Source: Rhodovulum kholense
GTDB lineage: Bacteria; Pseudomonadota; Alphaproteobacteria; Rhodobacterales; Rhodobacteraceae
Assembly (NCBI RefSeq): GCF_003053725.1
Contig: NZ_QAYC01000024.1
Coordinates: 1 to 40,808, forward strand
DNA length: 40,808 bases
Reading direction: 5' to 3'
Under the pieces are notes generated by a model, which was not told where the DNA came from, made no database searches, and was given only the letters and a program-made list of their open reading frames with translations. The translations under genes and the position numbers were made by a program. Shown piece after piece: positions 6,402-16,128 of this stretch (the first letter of the stretch is position 1; each line of letters begins with the position of its first letter).

Positions 6402-8252
6402 ATGGACGATCAGAACAAGAATCTCATTCTCGCAACGGCGCTCAGCTTTCTGGTAATCCTCGGATGGTTCCTGCTGTTCCCGCCCGAACAGCAGACCCCG
6501 AGCGAGGAACCGGCCGTCGCGACGACGACCGCGACCGACAGCGGCACGACGCCGGACGTCGCCGCCGCCCCGCCCGCGACCCCGGGCACCGGCGCGCTCG
6601 CCACGCCCGAGACCGCCGCGCCCTCGCTGGCCTCGGAGGCGCCCCGGCTGTCGATCGAGACGCCGCGCCTGACCGGGTCGATCTCGCTTCTGGGCGGGCG
6701 CATCGACCGGCTGGCGCTGAAGGGCTATCACGAGACGCTGGACCCGGACTCGCCGCTGGTCTCGCTGCTGGAGCCGGTCGGGACGGACCGGCCCTATTAC
6801 GCGCTTTACGGATGGGCGCCCGCGGGCGATCTGGGCTACGAGGACGTGCCCGGCGCCAACACGCTCTGGACGCTCGACGGCAATGACGCGCTGAGCGTCG
6901 AGACCCCCGTCTCGATGCATTGGGACAACGGCAAGGGCCTGACCTTCCACCGCACGATCAGCATCGACGAGAACTACATGTTCACCGTCGCGCAGAGCGT
7001 CGAGAACGCCACCGGCAGCGCGGTGCGCCTGGCCCCCTACGGCATCGTCGCGCGTCATGGCCAGCCCGAGGGCAGCCGGTTCTACATCCTGCACGAAGGT
7101 GTCGTCCGGCAGACCGACGAGGAACTGGAAGAGATCAAGTACAAGAAGATGCCCGACATGGATTATGTCGAGCGCGAAGGGGCCAATGCCGAGGTCACCG
7201 ACGTTCAGGAGAACGGCTGGATCGGCTTTACCGACAAGTACTGGATGACCACGCTGATCCCGGAACCGGGTCAGCCCTTCACCTCTGTCGCGAAATACGT
7301 CTCGGGCCCCGACATCTATCAGGTCGAGGCGCGGCTGCCGGTCGTGACCGTCGCCCCGGGCGCCACCGAGGGCACCTCGACCATGCTCTTCGCGGGCGCC
7401 AAGGAATGGGAGACGATCCACCATTACCAGACCGATGACGGCATCTTCCGCTTCATCGACTCGATCGACTGGGGCTGGTTCTTCTTCTTCACCAAACCCA
7501 TCTTCCGCGTCCTGCACTGGCTGAACGGCGCGATGTCGGGTCTGGGCGTTCCGGGCTCGATGGGCTGGTCGATTATCCTTCTGACCGTCATCATCAAGGC
7601 GATCGTGCTGCCGCTGGCCTACAAGTCCTACAGCTCGATGGCGAAGATGAAGGAACTTCAGCCCAAGATGGAAGAGCTGAAGGAGCGCTGCGGCGACGAC
7701 CGCCAGAAGCTGCAGCAAGAGATGATGACGCTCTACAAGAAAGAGAAGGTGAACCCGGCCGCGGGCTGTCTGCCGCTCTTCGTGCAGATCCCGATCTTCT
7801 TCTCGCTCTACAAGGTGATCTTCGTCACCATCGAGCTGCGCCACGCGCCCTGGATCGGCTGGATCCACGACCTGTCGGCGCCCGATCCGTCCTCGATCCT
7901 GAACCTGTTCGGCCTGCTGCCCTATGCGCCGCCGGAGCCGGGCTCGTTCCTTGCGATCCTGTCGCTCGGTGTGCTGCCGATCCTGCTGGGGATCTCGATG
8001 TGGCTGCAGCAGAAACTGAACCCGACGCCCACCGATCCGACGCAGGCCATGGTCTTCGCCTGGCTGCCATGGGTGTTCATGTTCATGCTTGGCAACTTTG
8101 CCAGCGGGCTGGTGCTGTACTGGATCTGCAACAACACGATCACCTTCATCCAGCAATATGCGATCATGCGCATCCACGGCTATCACCCCGACGTGCTGGG
8201 CAATATCAGGTCGAGCTTCCGCAAGAAGAAGCCGGAACCGGAGCACAAATGA
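6402..8252 (+). CDS. yidC: Membrane protein insertase YidC
   Basis: 616 residues. An N-terminal membrane anchor (ILATALSFLVILGWFLLF) is followed by an Ala/Thr/Pro-rich linker and the large periplasmic domain of Gram-negative YidC. The conserved insertase core starts near WGWFFFFTKPIF and contains MGWSIILLTVIIKAIVLPL, the cytosolic coiled hairpin KMKELQPKMEELKERCG, NPAAGCLPLFVQIPIFFSLYKV and the last helices FMFMLGNFASGLVLYW. The basic tail RKKKPEPEHK is usual. It inserts small or complex inner-membrane proteins alone or with SecY. Its stop overlaps the next gene's start (ATGA). Confidence 0.97.
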   Translation: MDDQNKNLILATALSFLVILGWFLLFPPEQQTPSEEPAVATTTATDSGTTPDVAAAPPATPGTGALATPETAAPSLASEAPRLSIETPRLTGSISLLGGRIDRLALKGYHETLDPDSPLVSLLEPVGTDRPYYALYGWAPAGDLGYEDVPGANTLWTLDGNDALSVETPVSMHWDNGKGLTFHRTISIDENYMFTVAQSVENATGSAVRLAPYGIVARHGQPEGSRFYILHEGVVRQTDEELEEIKYKKMPDMDYVEREGANAEVTDVQENGWIGFTDKYWMTTLIPEPGQPFTSVAKYVSGPDIYQVEARLPVVTVAPGATEGTSTMLFAGAKEWETIHHYQTDDGIFRFIDSIDWGWFFFFTKPIFRVLHWLNGAMSGLGVPGSMGWSIILLTVIIKAIVLPLAYKSYSSMAKMKELQPKMEELKERCGDDRQKLQQEMMTLYKKEKVNPAAGCLPLFVQIPIFFSLYKVIFVTIELRHAPWIGWIHDLSAPDPSSILNLFGLLPYAPPEPGSFLAILSLGVLPILLGISMWLQQKLNPTPTDPTQAMVFAWLPWVFMFMLGNFASGLVLYWICNNTITFIQQYAIMRIHGYHPDVLGNIRSSFRKKKPEPEHK

Positions 8253-8995
8253 CGGCACGGCTGGCCCGGATCTATCGCCACCCGATCAAGGGCCACGGCG
8301 CCGAGGCGCTGGAGGCGGTGGATCTTGAGGCCGGCCGGACCCTGCCCTGGGACCGCACCTGGGCCGTGGCGCATGAGGCGTCGCGAACCGACGGAACCGG
8401 CTGGGCGCCCTGCGCGCACTTCTCGCGCGGGGCGAAGGCGCCGCAGCTGATGGCCATCGGCGCGCGGCTGGACGAGGCGGCCGGGCAGGTGACCCTGACC
8501 CATCCCGACCGGCCCGATCTGACATTCTCTCCCGACAACGAGGGCGCGGCCCTGATCGACTGGGTCCGCCCGCTGATGCCCGGGGACCGCGCCGCCTCGA
8601 CCCGGATCGTCCGGGCGCCGGGGCGGGGCATGACCGACAGCGCCTTTCCCTCGATCAGCCTGCTGGGGCTCGCCTCGCTCGCGGCGCTGTCCGACAGGGT
8701 TGGCCAGAACCTGTCGCCACTGCGCTTTCGCGGCAATTTCTGGATCGAGGGGCTTGCCCCCTTTGCCGAATTCGACTGGGTCGGACAGAAGCTGCGGCTG
8801 GGCCGGGCGGTGATCGAGGTGCGCGAGCGCATCACCCGCTGTCTGGCCACGGCCGCCAACCCCGAAACCGGCGAACGCGACGCCGACACGCTGGGCGCGC
8901 TGCAGGCCGGCTGGGGGCACAAGCAATTCGGCGTCTATGCCGAGGTGATCGAGGGCGGCCGCGTGGCCCTTGGCGACGCTGTGGAGGCGCTATGA
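8249..8995 (+). CDS. MOSC domain-containing protein
   Basis: 248 residues. An N-terminal beta-barrel segment (MTARLARIYRHPIKG) precedes a C-terminal MOSC domain with the conserved block ERITRCLATAANPETGERD, whose Cys is the family's sulfur- or molybdenum-ligand position. MOSC proteins act in molybdenum-cofactor chemistry or reduction of N-hydroxylated compounds; the substrate here is unknown. It overlaps yidC by four bases and engB by four bases, so it is translated within the same unit. This yidC-MOSC-engB arrangement recurs in Rhodobacterales. Confidence 0.88.
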   Translation: MTARLARIYRHPIKGHGAEALEAVDLEAGRTLPWDRTWAVAHEASRTDGTGWAPCAHFSRGAKAPQLMAIGARLDEAAGQVTLTHPDRPDLTFSPDNEGAALIDWVRPLMPGDRAASTRIVRAPGRGMTDSAFPSISLLGLASLAALSDRVGQNLSPLRFRGNFWIEGLAPFAEFDWVGQKLRLGRAVIEVRERITRCLATAANPETGERDADTLGALQAGWGHKQFGVYAEVIEGGRVALGDAVEAL

Positions 8996-9645
8996 CCCCC
9001 CTTCCCTTCCCCCTGACCCCCGAGCCAGATGCCGAGGCCGCCGAACGCGGGCGCAAGCTGTTCGCGGGGCCCGTCGAATTCCTGAAAGGCGTCGTTGCGA
9101 TGGACGGGCTGCCGCCCGCCGACCGGCCCGAGCTGTGCTTTGCCGGGCGCTCGAATGTCGGCAAGTCGAGCCTGATCAACGCGCTGACCGGGCGCAAGGG
9201 GCTGGCGCGGGCCTCGAACACGCCGGGCCGGACGCAGGAGATCAACTACTTCACCCTGGGCGACAGCCATTACCTGGTCGACCTGCCGGGCTATGGCTAT
9301 GCAGAGGCCCCGGTGAAGATCGTCGAGAAATGGCAACGCCTGCTGAAGTCCTATCTGGCCGGGCGGCAGACGCTGCGCCGCGCCTTCGTGCTGATCGACG
9401 CGCGGCACGGGGTGAAGGCGGTCGACGACGAGATCATGAAGCTGCTCGACGGCGCCGCCGTGACCTTCCAGACGGTGCTGACCAAGGCCGACAAGGTGAA
9501 GGCCGCCGATCGCGAAAAGGTTCTGGTCCAGGTGAGGGGCGCGTTGGCGCGCCACCCCGCCGCCTTCCCCGAGATCCTGCTGACCTCGTCCGAGAAGGGC
9601 GACGGGATCGCCACCTTGCGCGCGGTGATCGAGGGTATCGGCTAG
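8992..9645 (+). CDS. engB: Ribosome biogenesis GTPase YihA/EngB (YsxC)
   Basis: 217 residues with a TrmE-Era-EngA-EngB GTPase fold: G1 GRSNVGKSS (52-60), G2 within ASNTPGRTQEINYF, G3 DLPGYGYAE and G4 TKAD. The family is needed for 50S subunit assembly and cell division. The ATG overlaps the MOSC gene stop. It ends 60 bases from a convergent SDR gene. Confidence 0.95.
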   Translation: MTPLPFPLTPEPDAEAAERGRKLFAGPVEFLKGVVAMDGLPPADRPELCFAGRSNVGKSSLINALTGRKGLARASNTPGRTQEINYFTLGDSHYLVDLPGYGYAEAPVKIVEKWQRLLKSYLAGRQTLRRAFVLIDARHGVKAVDDEIMKLLDGAAVTFQTVLTKADKVKAADREKVLVQVRGALARHPAAFPEILLTSSEKGDGIATLRAVIEGIG

Positions 9646-9705
9646 GGCCGGCAGCGCGCCCCTGAGCCTCCACGGCGCCCCGGCCCACCGCGCCCCCGGG
9701 CCAGC

Positions 9706-10437
9706 CTAGACGTGCTGGCCCGCATTCACCTCGATCTCGGTGCCGGTCACGTAGCTGGCCTCGTCCGAACAGAGGAAATGGATGACGCTTGCCACCTCCT
9801 CGGGCTGGCCCAGACGGCGAAGCGGCAGGCCCTCGACGATCTTCTCGGTGCCGGGCGACAGGATCGAGGTTTCGACCTCTCCGGGCGCGATGGCATTCAC
9901 CCGGACGCCGAGCGGGCCGAAATCATGGGCCATCTCGCGGGTCAGCGCCGCCAGCGCCGCCTTGGATGTCGCATAGGCCGCGCCCGCGAAAGGGTGCACC
10001 CGGCTGCCCGCGATCGAGGTCACGTTGACGATGGCGCCCTTGGCGGCGGCCAGTTCGTCCTGCAGCCCGCGCGCCAGCACGATCGAGGCGAAGAAGTTCA
10101 CGTTGAAGACCTGCCCCCAGGTCCGCATGTCGGTGTCCAGCGTGTTCAGCCGCCCGCCCTCTTCGGTCTTGGGCGAGATCCCGGCATTGTTGACCAGCGC
10201 GTGCAGCTTGCCGTCGGTCAGCTTGCCGCGCACCACCTCGATGGCGCGTTTGGTCATGGCGGGGTCCGCGAGGTCGATCTGGATATGGTTCTCGGCGCCG
10301 CCTGGCCAGGGGCAGCGCGGGTCGAAGGGCTGGCGCGAACAGGTCAGGACCCGCCAGCCTTCGGCCGAGAACCGCTTGACCGTCGCATGCCCGATGCCCC
10401 GGCTCGCCCCGGTCAGCAACATTACCCTCTGTTCCAT
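9706..10437 (-). CDS. SDR family NAD(P)-dependent oxidoreductase
   Basis: 243 residues, a classical short-chain dehydrogenase/reductase. The cofactor motif TGASRGIG lies near residue 9, followed by NNAGIS, the catalytic Ser in NVTSIAGS and YATSK with the catalytic Tyr and Lys. The C-terminus VTGTEIEVNAGQHV resembles FabG-type enzymes. The substrate cannot be deduced. It is transcribed against its neighbours, convergent with engB and divergent from argB. Confidence 0.9.
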   Translation of the reverse strand: MEQRVMLLTGASRGIGHATVKRFSAEGWRVLTCSRQPFDPRCPWPGGAENHIQIDLADPAMTKRAIEVVRGKLTDGKLHALVNNAGISPKTEEGGRLNTLDTDMRTWGQVFNVNFFASIVLARGLQDELAAAKGAIVNVTSIAGSRVHPFAGAAYATSKAALAALTREMAHDFGPLGVRVNAIAPGEVETSILSPGTEKIVEGLPLRRLGQPEEVASVIHFLCSDEASYVTGTEIEVNAGQHV

Positions 10438-10570
10438 CGCACCCTTCCCGTTCTGCGGCGTGCTGAACGTAAGCCCGGCGCGCCAAAAGACAATCGCCCT
10501 TGGCCTGCGGCTGCGCAGGCGCTAACAGAAGTTCAGCAAACGGACCCGCAGGATGAGAAAACAGACGGCC

Positions 10571-11425
10571 ATGAATCGCGACTGGATCGCCACCGCCCGG
10601 ACCCTGTCCGAGGCGTTGCCCTATCTTCAGCGCTATACCGGCGCCATCGTCGTCATCAAGTTCGGCGGCCACGCCATGGGCGACGACGCCGAGATGGAGA
10701 GCTTTGCCCGCGACGTGGTGCTGATGCGCCAGGTCGGCGTGAACCCGGTGGTGGTGCATGGCGGCGGGCCGATGATCAACGAGATGCTGGCCAAGCTCGG
10801 TGTCGTGTCGGAATTCGTCAAGGGCAAGCGGGTGACCGATGCCGCCACCGTCGAGGTGGTCGAGATGGTGCTGTCGGGCCGGGTCAACAAGCGGATCGTG
10901 CAGGCGATCAACGATCAGGGCGGCAAGGCGGTCGGGCTGTCGGGCAAGGATGCGGGGCTGATCGTCTGTGACCAGACCGACCCGGCCCTGGGCTTCGTCG
11001 GCACGCCGTCGGAGGTCAACCCGCTGGTGCTGCGCCAACTCTTCGAGGCGGGGATGATCCCGGTCGTGGCGCCGCTGGGCGCGGGGCACGAGGGCGAGAC
11101 CTTCAACATCAACGGCGACACCGCGGCGGGTGCCATCGCCGCCGCGCTGAAGGCCGACCGGCTGCTGCTGCTGACCGATGTGGCCGGGGTCAAGAACGCG
11201 GCCGGCGAGGTGGTGACCGAACTGACCCCCGATCATATCCGCAAGATGACCGCCTCGGGCGTGATCGCGGGCGGGATGATCCCCAAGACCGAAACCGCCC
11301 TGATGGCCATCGAGGGCGGCGTGCGCGCGGTGGTGATCCTTGACGGGCGCGCGCCCAATGCCTGCCTGCTGGAGCTTTTCACCGATCACGGGGCGGGGTC
11401 GCTGATCCGCGCGCCGCGTCCCTGA
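10571..11425 (+). CDS. argB: Acetylglutamate kinase
   Basis: 284 residues from MNRDWIATA. The enzyme phosphorylates N-acetyl-L-glutamate in the second step of arginine synthesis. Visible family motifs are [29 protein letters not shown] and [11 protein letters not shown]. An in-frame ATG at 10553 would add MRKQTA; the shorter form matches the usual start of the family in this group, although neither has a strong ribosome-binding site. It follows engB but is separated from it by the opposite-strand SDR gene, so it probably has its own promoter. Confidence 0.95.
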   Translation: MNRDWIATARTLSEALPYLQRYTGAIVVIKFGGHAMGDDAEMESFARDVVLMRQVGVNPVVVHGGGPMINEMLAKLGVVSEFVKGKRVTDAATVEVVEMVLSGRVNKRIVQAINDQGGKAVGLSGKDAGLIVCDQTDPALGFVGTPSEVNPLVLRQLFEAGMIPVVAPLGAGHEGETFNINGDTAAGAIAAALKADRLLLLTDVAGVKNAAGEVVTELTPDHIRKMTASGVIAGGMIPKTETALMAIEGGVRAVVILDGRAPNACLLELFTDHGAGSLIRAPRP

Positions 11426-11500
11426 CGCCGAACGCGCTGGCCGGGAGACCCGAGCTGTGACAGGATGCGCCCGACCCGCGACACGCAAAGCGGCCTGCCG

Positions 11501-12007
11501 ATGAGTTTGCGCCTGATCCTCGTCCGACACGCGAAATCGAGTTGGGACGACCCGAGCGAGGACGATCACGACCGCCCGCTCAACCCGCGCGGCCGCGAAG
11601 CGGCGCCGAAGATCGGCCAATGGCTGGCCGAACGGGGGCATGTGCCCGCCGAGGTCGTCAGCTCTACCGCCCGCCGCACGCTGGAAACCTGGGACCGGAT
11701 GGCCCCGGTTCTGGGCGAATCGACGGTGATGCGGCGCGATCCGGGGCTGTACCACGCGCCTGCCGAACGGATGCTGGAGGCGCTGAACAATTGCGCGGCC
11801 TCGCCGGTCCTGATGCTGGGCCACAATCCCGGCATCGCCGATTTCGCGCTGCGTCTGCTGGACGGCCCGCCCGACCCGCCGCCCTTCGCGACCTTTCCCA
11901 CCTGCGCGACGCTGGTCGCCGATTTCGACGCCGCCGACTGGACCGCGGTCGAGTTCGGCACCGGGCGGATGATCGACTTCATCACCCCCAAGCAGCTTGT
12001 GCCCTGA
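11501..12007 (+). CDS. SixA-like histidine phosphatase family protein
   Basis: 168 residues. LVRHAKSSWDD near the N-terminus carries the RH catalytic motif, and GHNPGIADF supplies the second catalytic His of the branch related to SixA phosphohistidine phosphatase. The target is unknown. The start at 11501 was preferred over an in-frame ATG at 11465 because RHAK normally lies within ten residues of the start. It is convergent with the ferredoxin gene. Confidence 0.88.
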   Translation: MSLRLILVRHAKSSWDDPSEDDHDRPLNPRGREAAPKIGQWLAERGHVPAEVVSSTARRTLETWDRMAPVLGESTVMRRDPGLYHAPAERMLEALNNCAASPVLMLGHNPGIADFALRLLDGPPDPPPFATFPTCATLVADFDAADWTAVEFGTGRMIDFITPKQLVP

Positions 12008-12010
12008 CCC

Positions 12011-12034
12011 GCGGGCGCGACCGGTCGCGCCCGC
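12011..12034. terminator. Perfect 24-bp palindrome between convergent genes
   Basis: GCGGGCGCGACC (12011-12022) is followed directly by its reverse complement. It begins three bases after the phosphatase stop and lies 16 bases beyond the ferredoxin stop. No T-run follows on either strand, so it may act as a weak bidirectional terminator or an mRNA 3' end stabiliser. Confidence 0.5.
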
Positions 12035-12049
12035 AAGCCGGTATCAGGC

Positions 12050-12421
12050 TTAGTCGCCGCCGCCGGGCGTGCCGCTGAAGGTCACGGTCACGTCCTCGTC
12101 GCGGGCGATGAACTGGCAGGCCAGGCGATAGCGCGGCGGCATGTCCCGCACTTCGGCATCCTCGATTTCCTCCTGGGTGAGCTTGCCCAGATCCTTCAGC
12201 TTCTGCTTTTCCTTGTCGGTCAGCATGATCGCCTTCTTCTGGTCGGGGTTGTCATAGGTGACCTCGATCAGGCACGAGCCGCAATTTCCGTCCCGGCAGT
12301 CGAAGGGAATCGGAATCCGGTTGTCCTCGGCCAGAGCCAGGATGGTCTTGGTATCTCCCGCCACGCCGTAGACGGCCTTGTCCTTGTGCATCAAGGGGGA
12401 GGAGAAGGTGATGATCGCCAT
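12050..12421 (-). CDS. Plant-type [2Fe-2S] ferredoxin
   Basis: 123 residues. The cluster ligands are seen as CRDGNCGSC (C-x4-C-x2-C) and the distal Cys in RLACQ. The insertion KKAIMLTDKEKQKLKDLG between them is unusually Lys-rich. It is a soluble one-electron carrier; its partner enzyme is not evident here. The ATG at 12421 has AAGGGA upstream, and the 62-codon in-frame extension beyond it has no domain character. It is transcribed away from bztD's end, with a terminator hairpin between them. Confidence 0.9.
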   Translation of the reverse strand: MAIITFSSPLMHKDKAVYGVAGDTKTILALAEDNRIPIPFDCRDGNCGSCLIEVTYDNPDQKKAIMLTDKEKQKLKDLGKLTQEEIEDAEVRDMPPRYRLACQFIARDEDVTVTFSGTPGGGD

Positions 12422-12608
12422 GTCGCTAGATCCCTTGGCTGGGGCCGCCCGCACCCGAAGGCCCGGACGGCAGATGGTTGGTTCGAACCGTGTGCGCGCC
12501 TCCACCCTTGGGGAAGCAGCATTCATGCCAGCGCCGGGCGCGGCTTTCGCGGTCCTCGCCCCGCCAAAGTGGGGGAAATCCGACATCGCCCCCGCCAAAG
12601 ACGACAAG

Positions 12609-12632
12609 GGCGCCCGGGCAGACCCGGGCGCC
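12609..12632 (-). terminator. Terminator hairpin downstream of bztD
   Basis: A perfect 10-bp stem (12609-12618 with 12623-12632) and a four-base loop lie 30 bases beyond the bztD stop. On the minus strand it is followed by CTTGTCGTCTTT, a moderate T-rich tail. Confidence 0.65.
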
Positions 12633-12662
12633 AGTCGCGGAGAGGTCGCGGAAAAAATGCGG

Positions 12663-13442
12663 TCAGTGCCCGAGGATCTGACTGAGGAAAAGCCTGGTCC
12701 GGTCGGAGCGCGGGTTGTTGAAGAAGGCCTCGGGTTCGTTCTGTTCGACGATCTGGCCCTGATCCATGAAGATCACCCGGTTCGCCACCTGCCGGGCAAA
12801 GCCCATCTCGTGGGTCACGCAGATCATCGTCATGCCCTCTTCGGCCAGCTGGATCATGGTATCGAGCACCTCCTTGATCATCTCGGGATCGAGCGCCGAA
12901 GTCGGCTCGTCGAAGAGCATGATGTTGGGCCGCATGCAAAGCGAGCGCGCGATGGCCACCCGCTGCTGCTGGCCGCCCGACAGCTGACCGGGATACTTGT
13001 TCGCCTGTTCCGGGATCTTGACCTTCTCGAGGTAGTACATGGCGGTTTCCACCGCTTCCTTCTTCGGCACCTTCCGGACCCAGATCGGGGCGAGGGTGCA
13101 GTTTTCCAGGATCGTCAGATGCGGGAAGAGATTGAAGTGCTGGAACACCATCCCGACCTCGGACCGGACCTGGTCGATATGTTTCAGATCGTTGGTCAGT
13201 TCGATCCCGTCGACGACGATCTTGCCCGACTGGTGTTCCTCCAGCCGGTTGATGCAGCGGATCAGGGTCGACTTGCCCGACCCCGAGGGGCCGCAAACGA
13301 CGATCCGTTCGCCCTTGTTGATGGTCAGGTTGATGTCGCGCAGGACGTGAAACGCCCCGTACCACTTGTTCATGCCGAGGATCTGGATCGCGACCTCGTC
13401 CGAAACGGTCAGCCTGGACCGGTCGATGGCAGTGTCAGACAT
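12663..13442 (-). CDS. bztD: Amino acid ABC transporter ATP-binding protein (Bzt/Aap type)
   Basis: 259 residues. Walker [10 protein letters not shown], signature [15 protein letters not shown], Walker [15 protein letters not shown] and the switch His in CVTHEMG are all intact. It belongs to the polar amino acid importer ATPases (GlnQ/AapP). It powers uptake through BztB-BztC at the inner membrane and is the last gene of the four-gene cluster, 12 bases after bztC. Confidence 0.94.
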   Translation of the reverse strand: MSDTAIDRSRLTVSDEVAIQILGMNKWYGAFHVLRDINLTINKGERIVVCGPSGSGKSTLIRCINRLEEHQSGKIVVDGIELTNDLKHIDQVRSEVGMVFQHFNLFPHLTILENCTLAPIWVRKVPKKEAVETAMYYLEKVKIPEQANKYPGQLSGGQQQRVAIARSLCMRPNIMLFDEPTSALDPEMIKEVLDTMIQLAEEGMTMICVTHEMGFARQVANRVIFMDQGQIVEQNEPEAFFNNPRSDRTRLFLSQILGH

Positions 13443-13454
13443 GGATGGACCTCC

Positions 13455-14771
13455 TCAGCGGTGCCCGGTCCGGAGCCTGCGCTCCAGATACATCGAGTAG
13501 CGGGACATGGAGAAACAGAAGATGAAGAACATCAGCGCGATGAAGCCGTAAAGCTCCCAGACGATGCCGTTCCAGTTGACGTCGGCCCGGATCGAGTTCG
13601 AGAAGCCGACCGGGTCGAGCAGCCCGATGATCGACACCAGCGTCGTGTCCTTGAAGACGCCGATGAAGGTCGAGACGATCCCGGGGATCGAGATCTTCAG
13701 CGCCTGCGGCATGACGATCAGCCGCTGCGCCTTCCAGTAATCGAGCCCCAGCGCATCGGCCGCCTCGTACTGCCCCCTGGGCAGCGCCGCCAGCCCGCCA
13801 CGGATCACCTCGGCAACATAGGCCGAAGCGAACAGCGTCACCATGATGATGACCCTGAGGATGATGTCGAAATTGGTGTTCGGCGGCATGAAGTAGTTCA
13901 GCAAGAGCCAGGCCACGAAGAGCAGCGTGATCAACGGCACGCCGCGCACGAACTCGATAACGCCGACGCAGATCACCTTGACGATGAACATCCGCGACTG
14001 CCGCCCCAGGGCCAGCAGGATGCCGATCGGAAGCGATAGCGTGATCGCCGTCAGCCCGATGGTGATCGACAGCATGAAGCCGCCGAAATTGCGGCTCGAG
14101 ACAGGCTCGATGCCCAGCGGCAGGATCTCCTGCAGCCCACCGGCGGCCTTCCCCGCCAGCAGCAGCCACCACAGCACGGGCACAAGCCCCGCCGCGATCG
14201 CGCCGAGAATCCCGCCCGCCCAAGGCGCAACCACCCGGAAGCCCGCATAGCCCAGCACGAAACCGAAGGCGACCGCGACCGGCAGCCAGACCGTGCCGCC
14301 CCACAGCAACCAGGGCACCAGAAAGGGCGCAGCCGCTGTCAGGTAAAGCGCCCTGCGCGGAACGCCGGGGAACAGGACCGGAGCCAGTCCGCCCAGCGCG
14401 GTCCCGAAGGCCAGGATCGGGCGCCAGTAGATCTCGGACGGGTAGAAGCCGAAGATCAGTTGCGACCAGCGCTCGCGTATCACCGCCCAGCAGGCGCCGC
14501 TTTCCTCGGGTCCGTAGGCCGCCTTGATCTGTTCGCGACACTCGGAAAGCGAGTTGGCGGTCCAGCTGGAATGCACGACCCAAGGCAGGACCGCCGCCAG
14601 CAGGGCCCCGATCAGGGCCAGAGACACCAGGGTCAGTGCCGCATTCAGCCAGGACGAGAACAGGTTCTGGCGCAACCATCCCAGCGCACCGATCGAGCGG
14701 TCGGGGGGCGGTTCCTGGGGTATCATGCGGTCGCGGACGAAGGCGGCGCTATGGGCATGGGTTCCGCTCAT
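13455..14771 (-). CDS. bztC: Amino acid ABC transporter permease (Bzt/Aap type), second permease
   Basis: 438 residues from MSGTHAHSAAF. Multiple membrane segments are interrupted by a periplasmic insertion containing a Cys pair (ECREQIKAAYGPEESGAC). The ABC coupling motif lies in EAADALGLDYWKAQRLIVMPQA. Such long permeases distinguish Aap/Bzt general L-amino acid importers from short His/Gln permeases. The start at 14771 lies two bases from the bztB stop; an in-frame ATG at 14801 would overlap bztB by 29 bases. Confidence 0.93.
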   Translation of the reverse strand: MSGTHAHSAAFVRDRMIPQEPPPDRSIGALGWLRQNLFSSWLNAALTLVSLALIGALLAAVLPWVVHSSWTANSLSECREQIKAAYGPEESGACWAVIRERWSQLIFGFYPSEIYWRPILAFGTALGGLAPVLFPGVPRRALYLTAAAPFLVPWLLWGGTVWLPVAVAFGFVLGYAGFRVVAPWAGGILGAIAAGLVPVLWWLLLAGKAAGGLQEILPLGIEPVSSRNFGGFMLSITIGLTAITLSLPIGILLALGRQSRMFIVKVICVGVIEFVRGVPLITLLFVAWLLLNYFMPPNTNFDIILRVIIMVTLFASAYVAEVIRGGLAALPRGQYEAADALGLDYWKAQRLIVMPQALKISIPGIVSTFIGVFKDTTLVSIIGLLDPVGFSNSIRADVNWNGIVWELYGFIALMFFIFCFSMSRYSMYLERRLRTGHR

Positions 14772-14772
14772 C

Positions 14773-16029
14773 TCACCGCTCCACCAGCCGGACCCGGGCA
14801 TCGTACCAGTTCATCGCCGTCGAGATGACCAGAGAGATCGCCAGATAGAACGCCATCATCAAGAGCACGCATTCCAGCTCGCGCCCGGTCTGGCCCATGG
14901 TGATGCCGCCGAGCGTGCCGGTGATGTCCATGTAGCCGACCGCGATCGCCAGCGACGAGTTCTTCGTCAGGTTCAGGTATTGCGAGATCAGCGGCGGGAT
15001 GATGACCCGAAGCGCCTGCGGCAGGATCACCAGCGACATGATCCGGTTCGGCCGGAGGCCCAGCGCCGCCGCGGCCTCGGTCTGGCCCTTCGATATGGCC
15101 AGGATGCCGCCCCGCACGATCTCGGCGATGAAGGCCGCGGTATAGAAGCTGAGCGCCAGCCAGAGCGCGATCAGCGAGTTCCGCATGTAGATCCCGCCGC
15201 GGAAGTTGAAGCCCTTGAGTTCGGGATAGCCAAGGTGAAACCCCAGTGCGACCAGCACGATCAGCACCGGCACCGCGACCACGCCGAGGCGCAGATACCA
15301 GGTGGTGGGCCGGAGGCCGGTCTGGTTCTGGATCCGGTCGGCCCGCGCCCGGATTCGCGCCGAGGCCCAGAGCCCGGCTGCAAGGACCGCAAGGAACGCG
15401 ATCAGGTCGAGGCTGATGTCGAAGGCTCCGAAGACCGAAATATCGCCCAGGCTGCGGGAAAACAGCGGCTCTGGGATGTAGAAGCCGCGATTGGTCAGCG
15501 CCACGCTGTCGCCCAGAAGCATCGAGGCGGTGGCATTTTCGCCCCGGAAGGCGTTCGGCGGCGGCAGGGTCTCGATCAGGATCGCCATGAAGAACACGAT
15601 CCAGAGCAGCACCGGCACGTTTCGGAACAATTCGACATAGACGGTCATCAGCCGCGCCACGAGCCAGTTGCGCGACAGTCGCAGCACGCCGATGATGACG
15701 CCGAGGACGGTGGCCAGCGTGCAGCCGAGGGCCGCCACCAGCAGGGTGTTCAGAAGTCCGACGAAGGCGGCCCTCAGATGGCTGTCGCGGTTGGTGTACT
15801 CGATGAGGGTCTGGTTGATGTCGTATTGCGCCGCCCCCGTCAGAAAGCCGAAGTCGATGGGCTTGCCCAGATCGGCGAGGTTCTGCACGGTGTTGCTGAC
15901 GATCCAGGCCACCAGCAGCATGAAGGCGATCAGCGCGACCACCTGGATGGTGAGCGATCGGTAGCGGGTATCGAAGATCAACATGCGCAGACGGAACGTC
16001 TCGCGCGATACGTCCGGATAGCTGGTCAT
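14773..16029 (-). CDS. bztB: Amino acid ABC transporter permease (Bzt/Aap type), first permease
   Basis: 418 residues from MTSYPDVSRETF, with AGGGAG upstream. About eight hydrophobic segments are visible. The EAA-type loop EAAAALGLRPNRIMSLVILPQALR contacts the ATPase. The C-terminal half also has YLNLTKNSSLAIAVGYMD, typical of the family. It pairs with BztC to form the channel. A much longer open frame upstream runs through the bztA end and is not coding. Confidence 0.94.
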   Translation of the reverse strand: MTSYPDVSRETFRLRMLIFDTRYRSLTIQVVALIAFMLLVAWIVSNTVQNLADLGKPIDFGFLTGAAQYDINQTLIEYTNRDSHLRAAFVGLLNTLLVAALGCTLATVLGVIIGVLRLSRNWLVARLMTVYVELFRNVPVLLWIVFFMAILIETLPPPNAFRGENATASMLLGDSVALTNRGFYIPEPLFSRSLGDISVFGAFDISLDLIAFLAVLAAGLWASARIRARADRIQNQTGLRPTTWYLRLGVVAVPVLIVLVALGFHLGYPELKGFNFRGGIYMRNSLIALWLALSFYTAAFIAEIVRGGILAISKGQTEAAAALGLRPNRIMSLVILPQALRVIIPPLISQYLNLTKNSSLAIAVGYMDITGTLGGITMGQTGRELECVLLMMAFYLAISLVISTAMNWYDARVRLVER

Positions 16030-16128
16030 GCGGGCGCTCCCTGTAGCTCCCTCCCGGCAATAGAATATCATGCGCGGACCGTTGCGGCCGCGTCCCTCCG
16101 GGATTCTCTTGTTCTTGGTCCAGATAGG

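Noticed and set aside
6351-8258. 635-codon open frame antisense to yidC
   Set aside because: YidC is unmistakable on the plus strand. The antisense frame arises from high GC third positions and reads as low-complexity Arg/Asp/Gln/His protein.
9923-11824. 633-codon open frame on the minus strand across the SDR gene, argB and the phosphatase
   Set aside because: It spans three clear genes and an intergenic region with no ribosome-binding site or domain, so it is a GC-driven shadow.
12378-14039. 553-codon plus-strand frame opposite the ferredoxin, bztD and bztC
   Set aside because: It crosses the terminator hairpin and three genes on the other strand, and its composition is typical of an antisense shadow.
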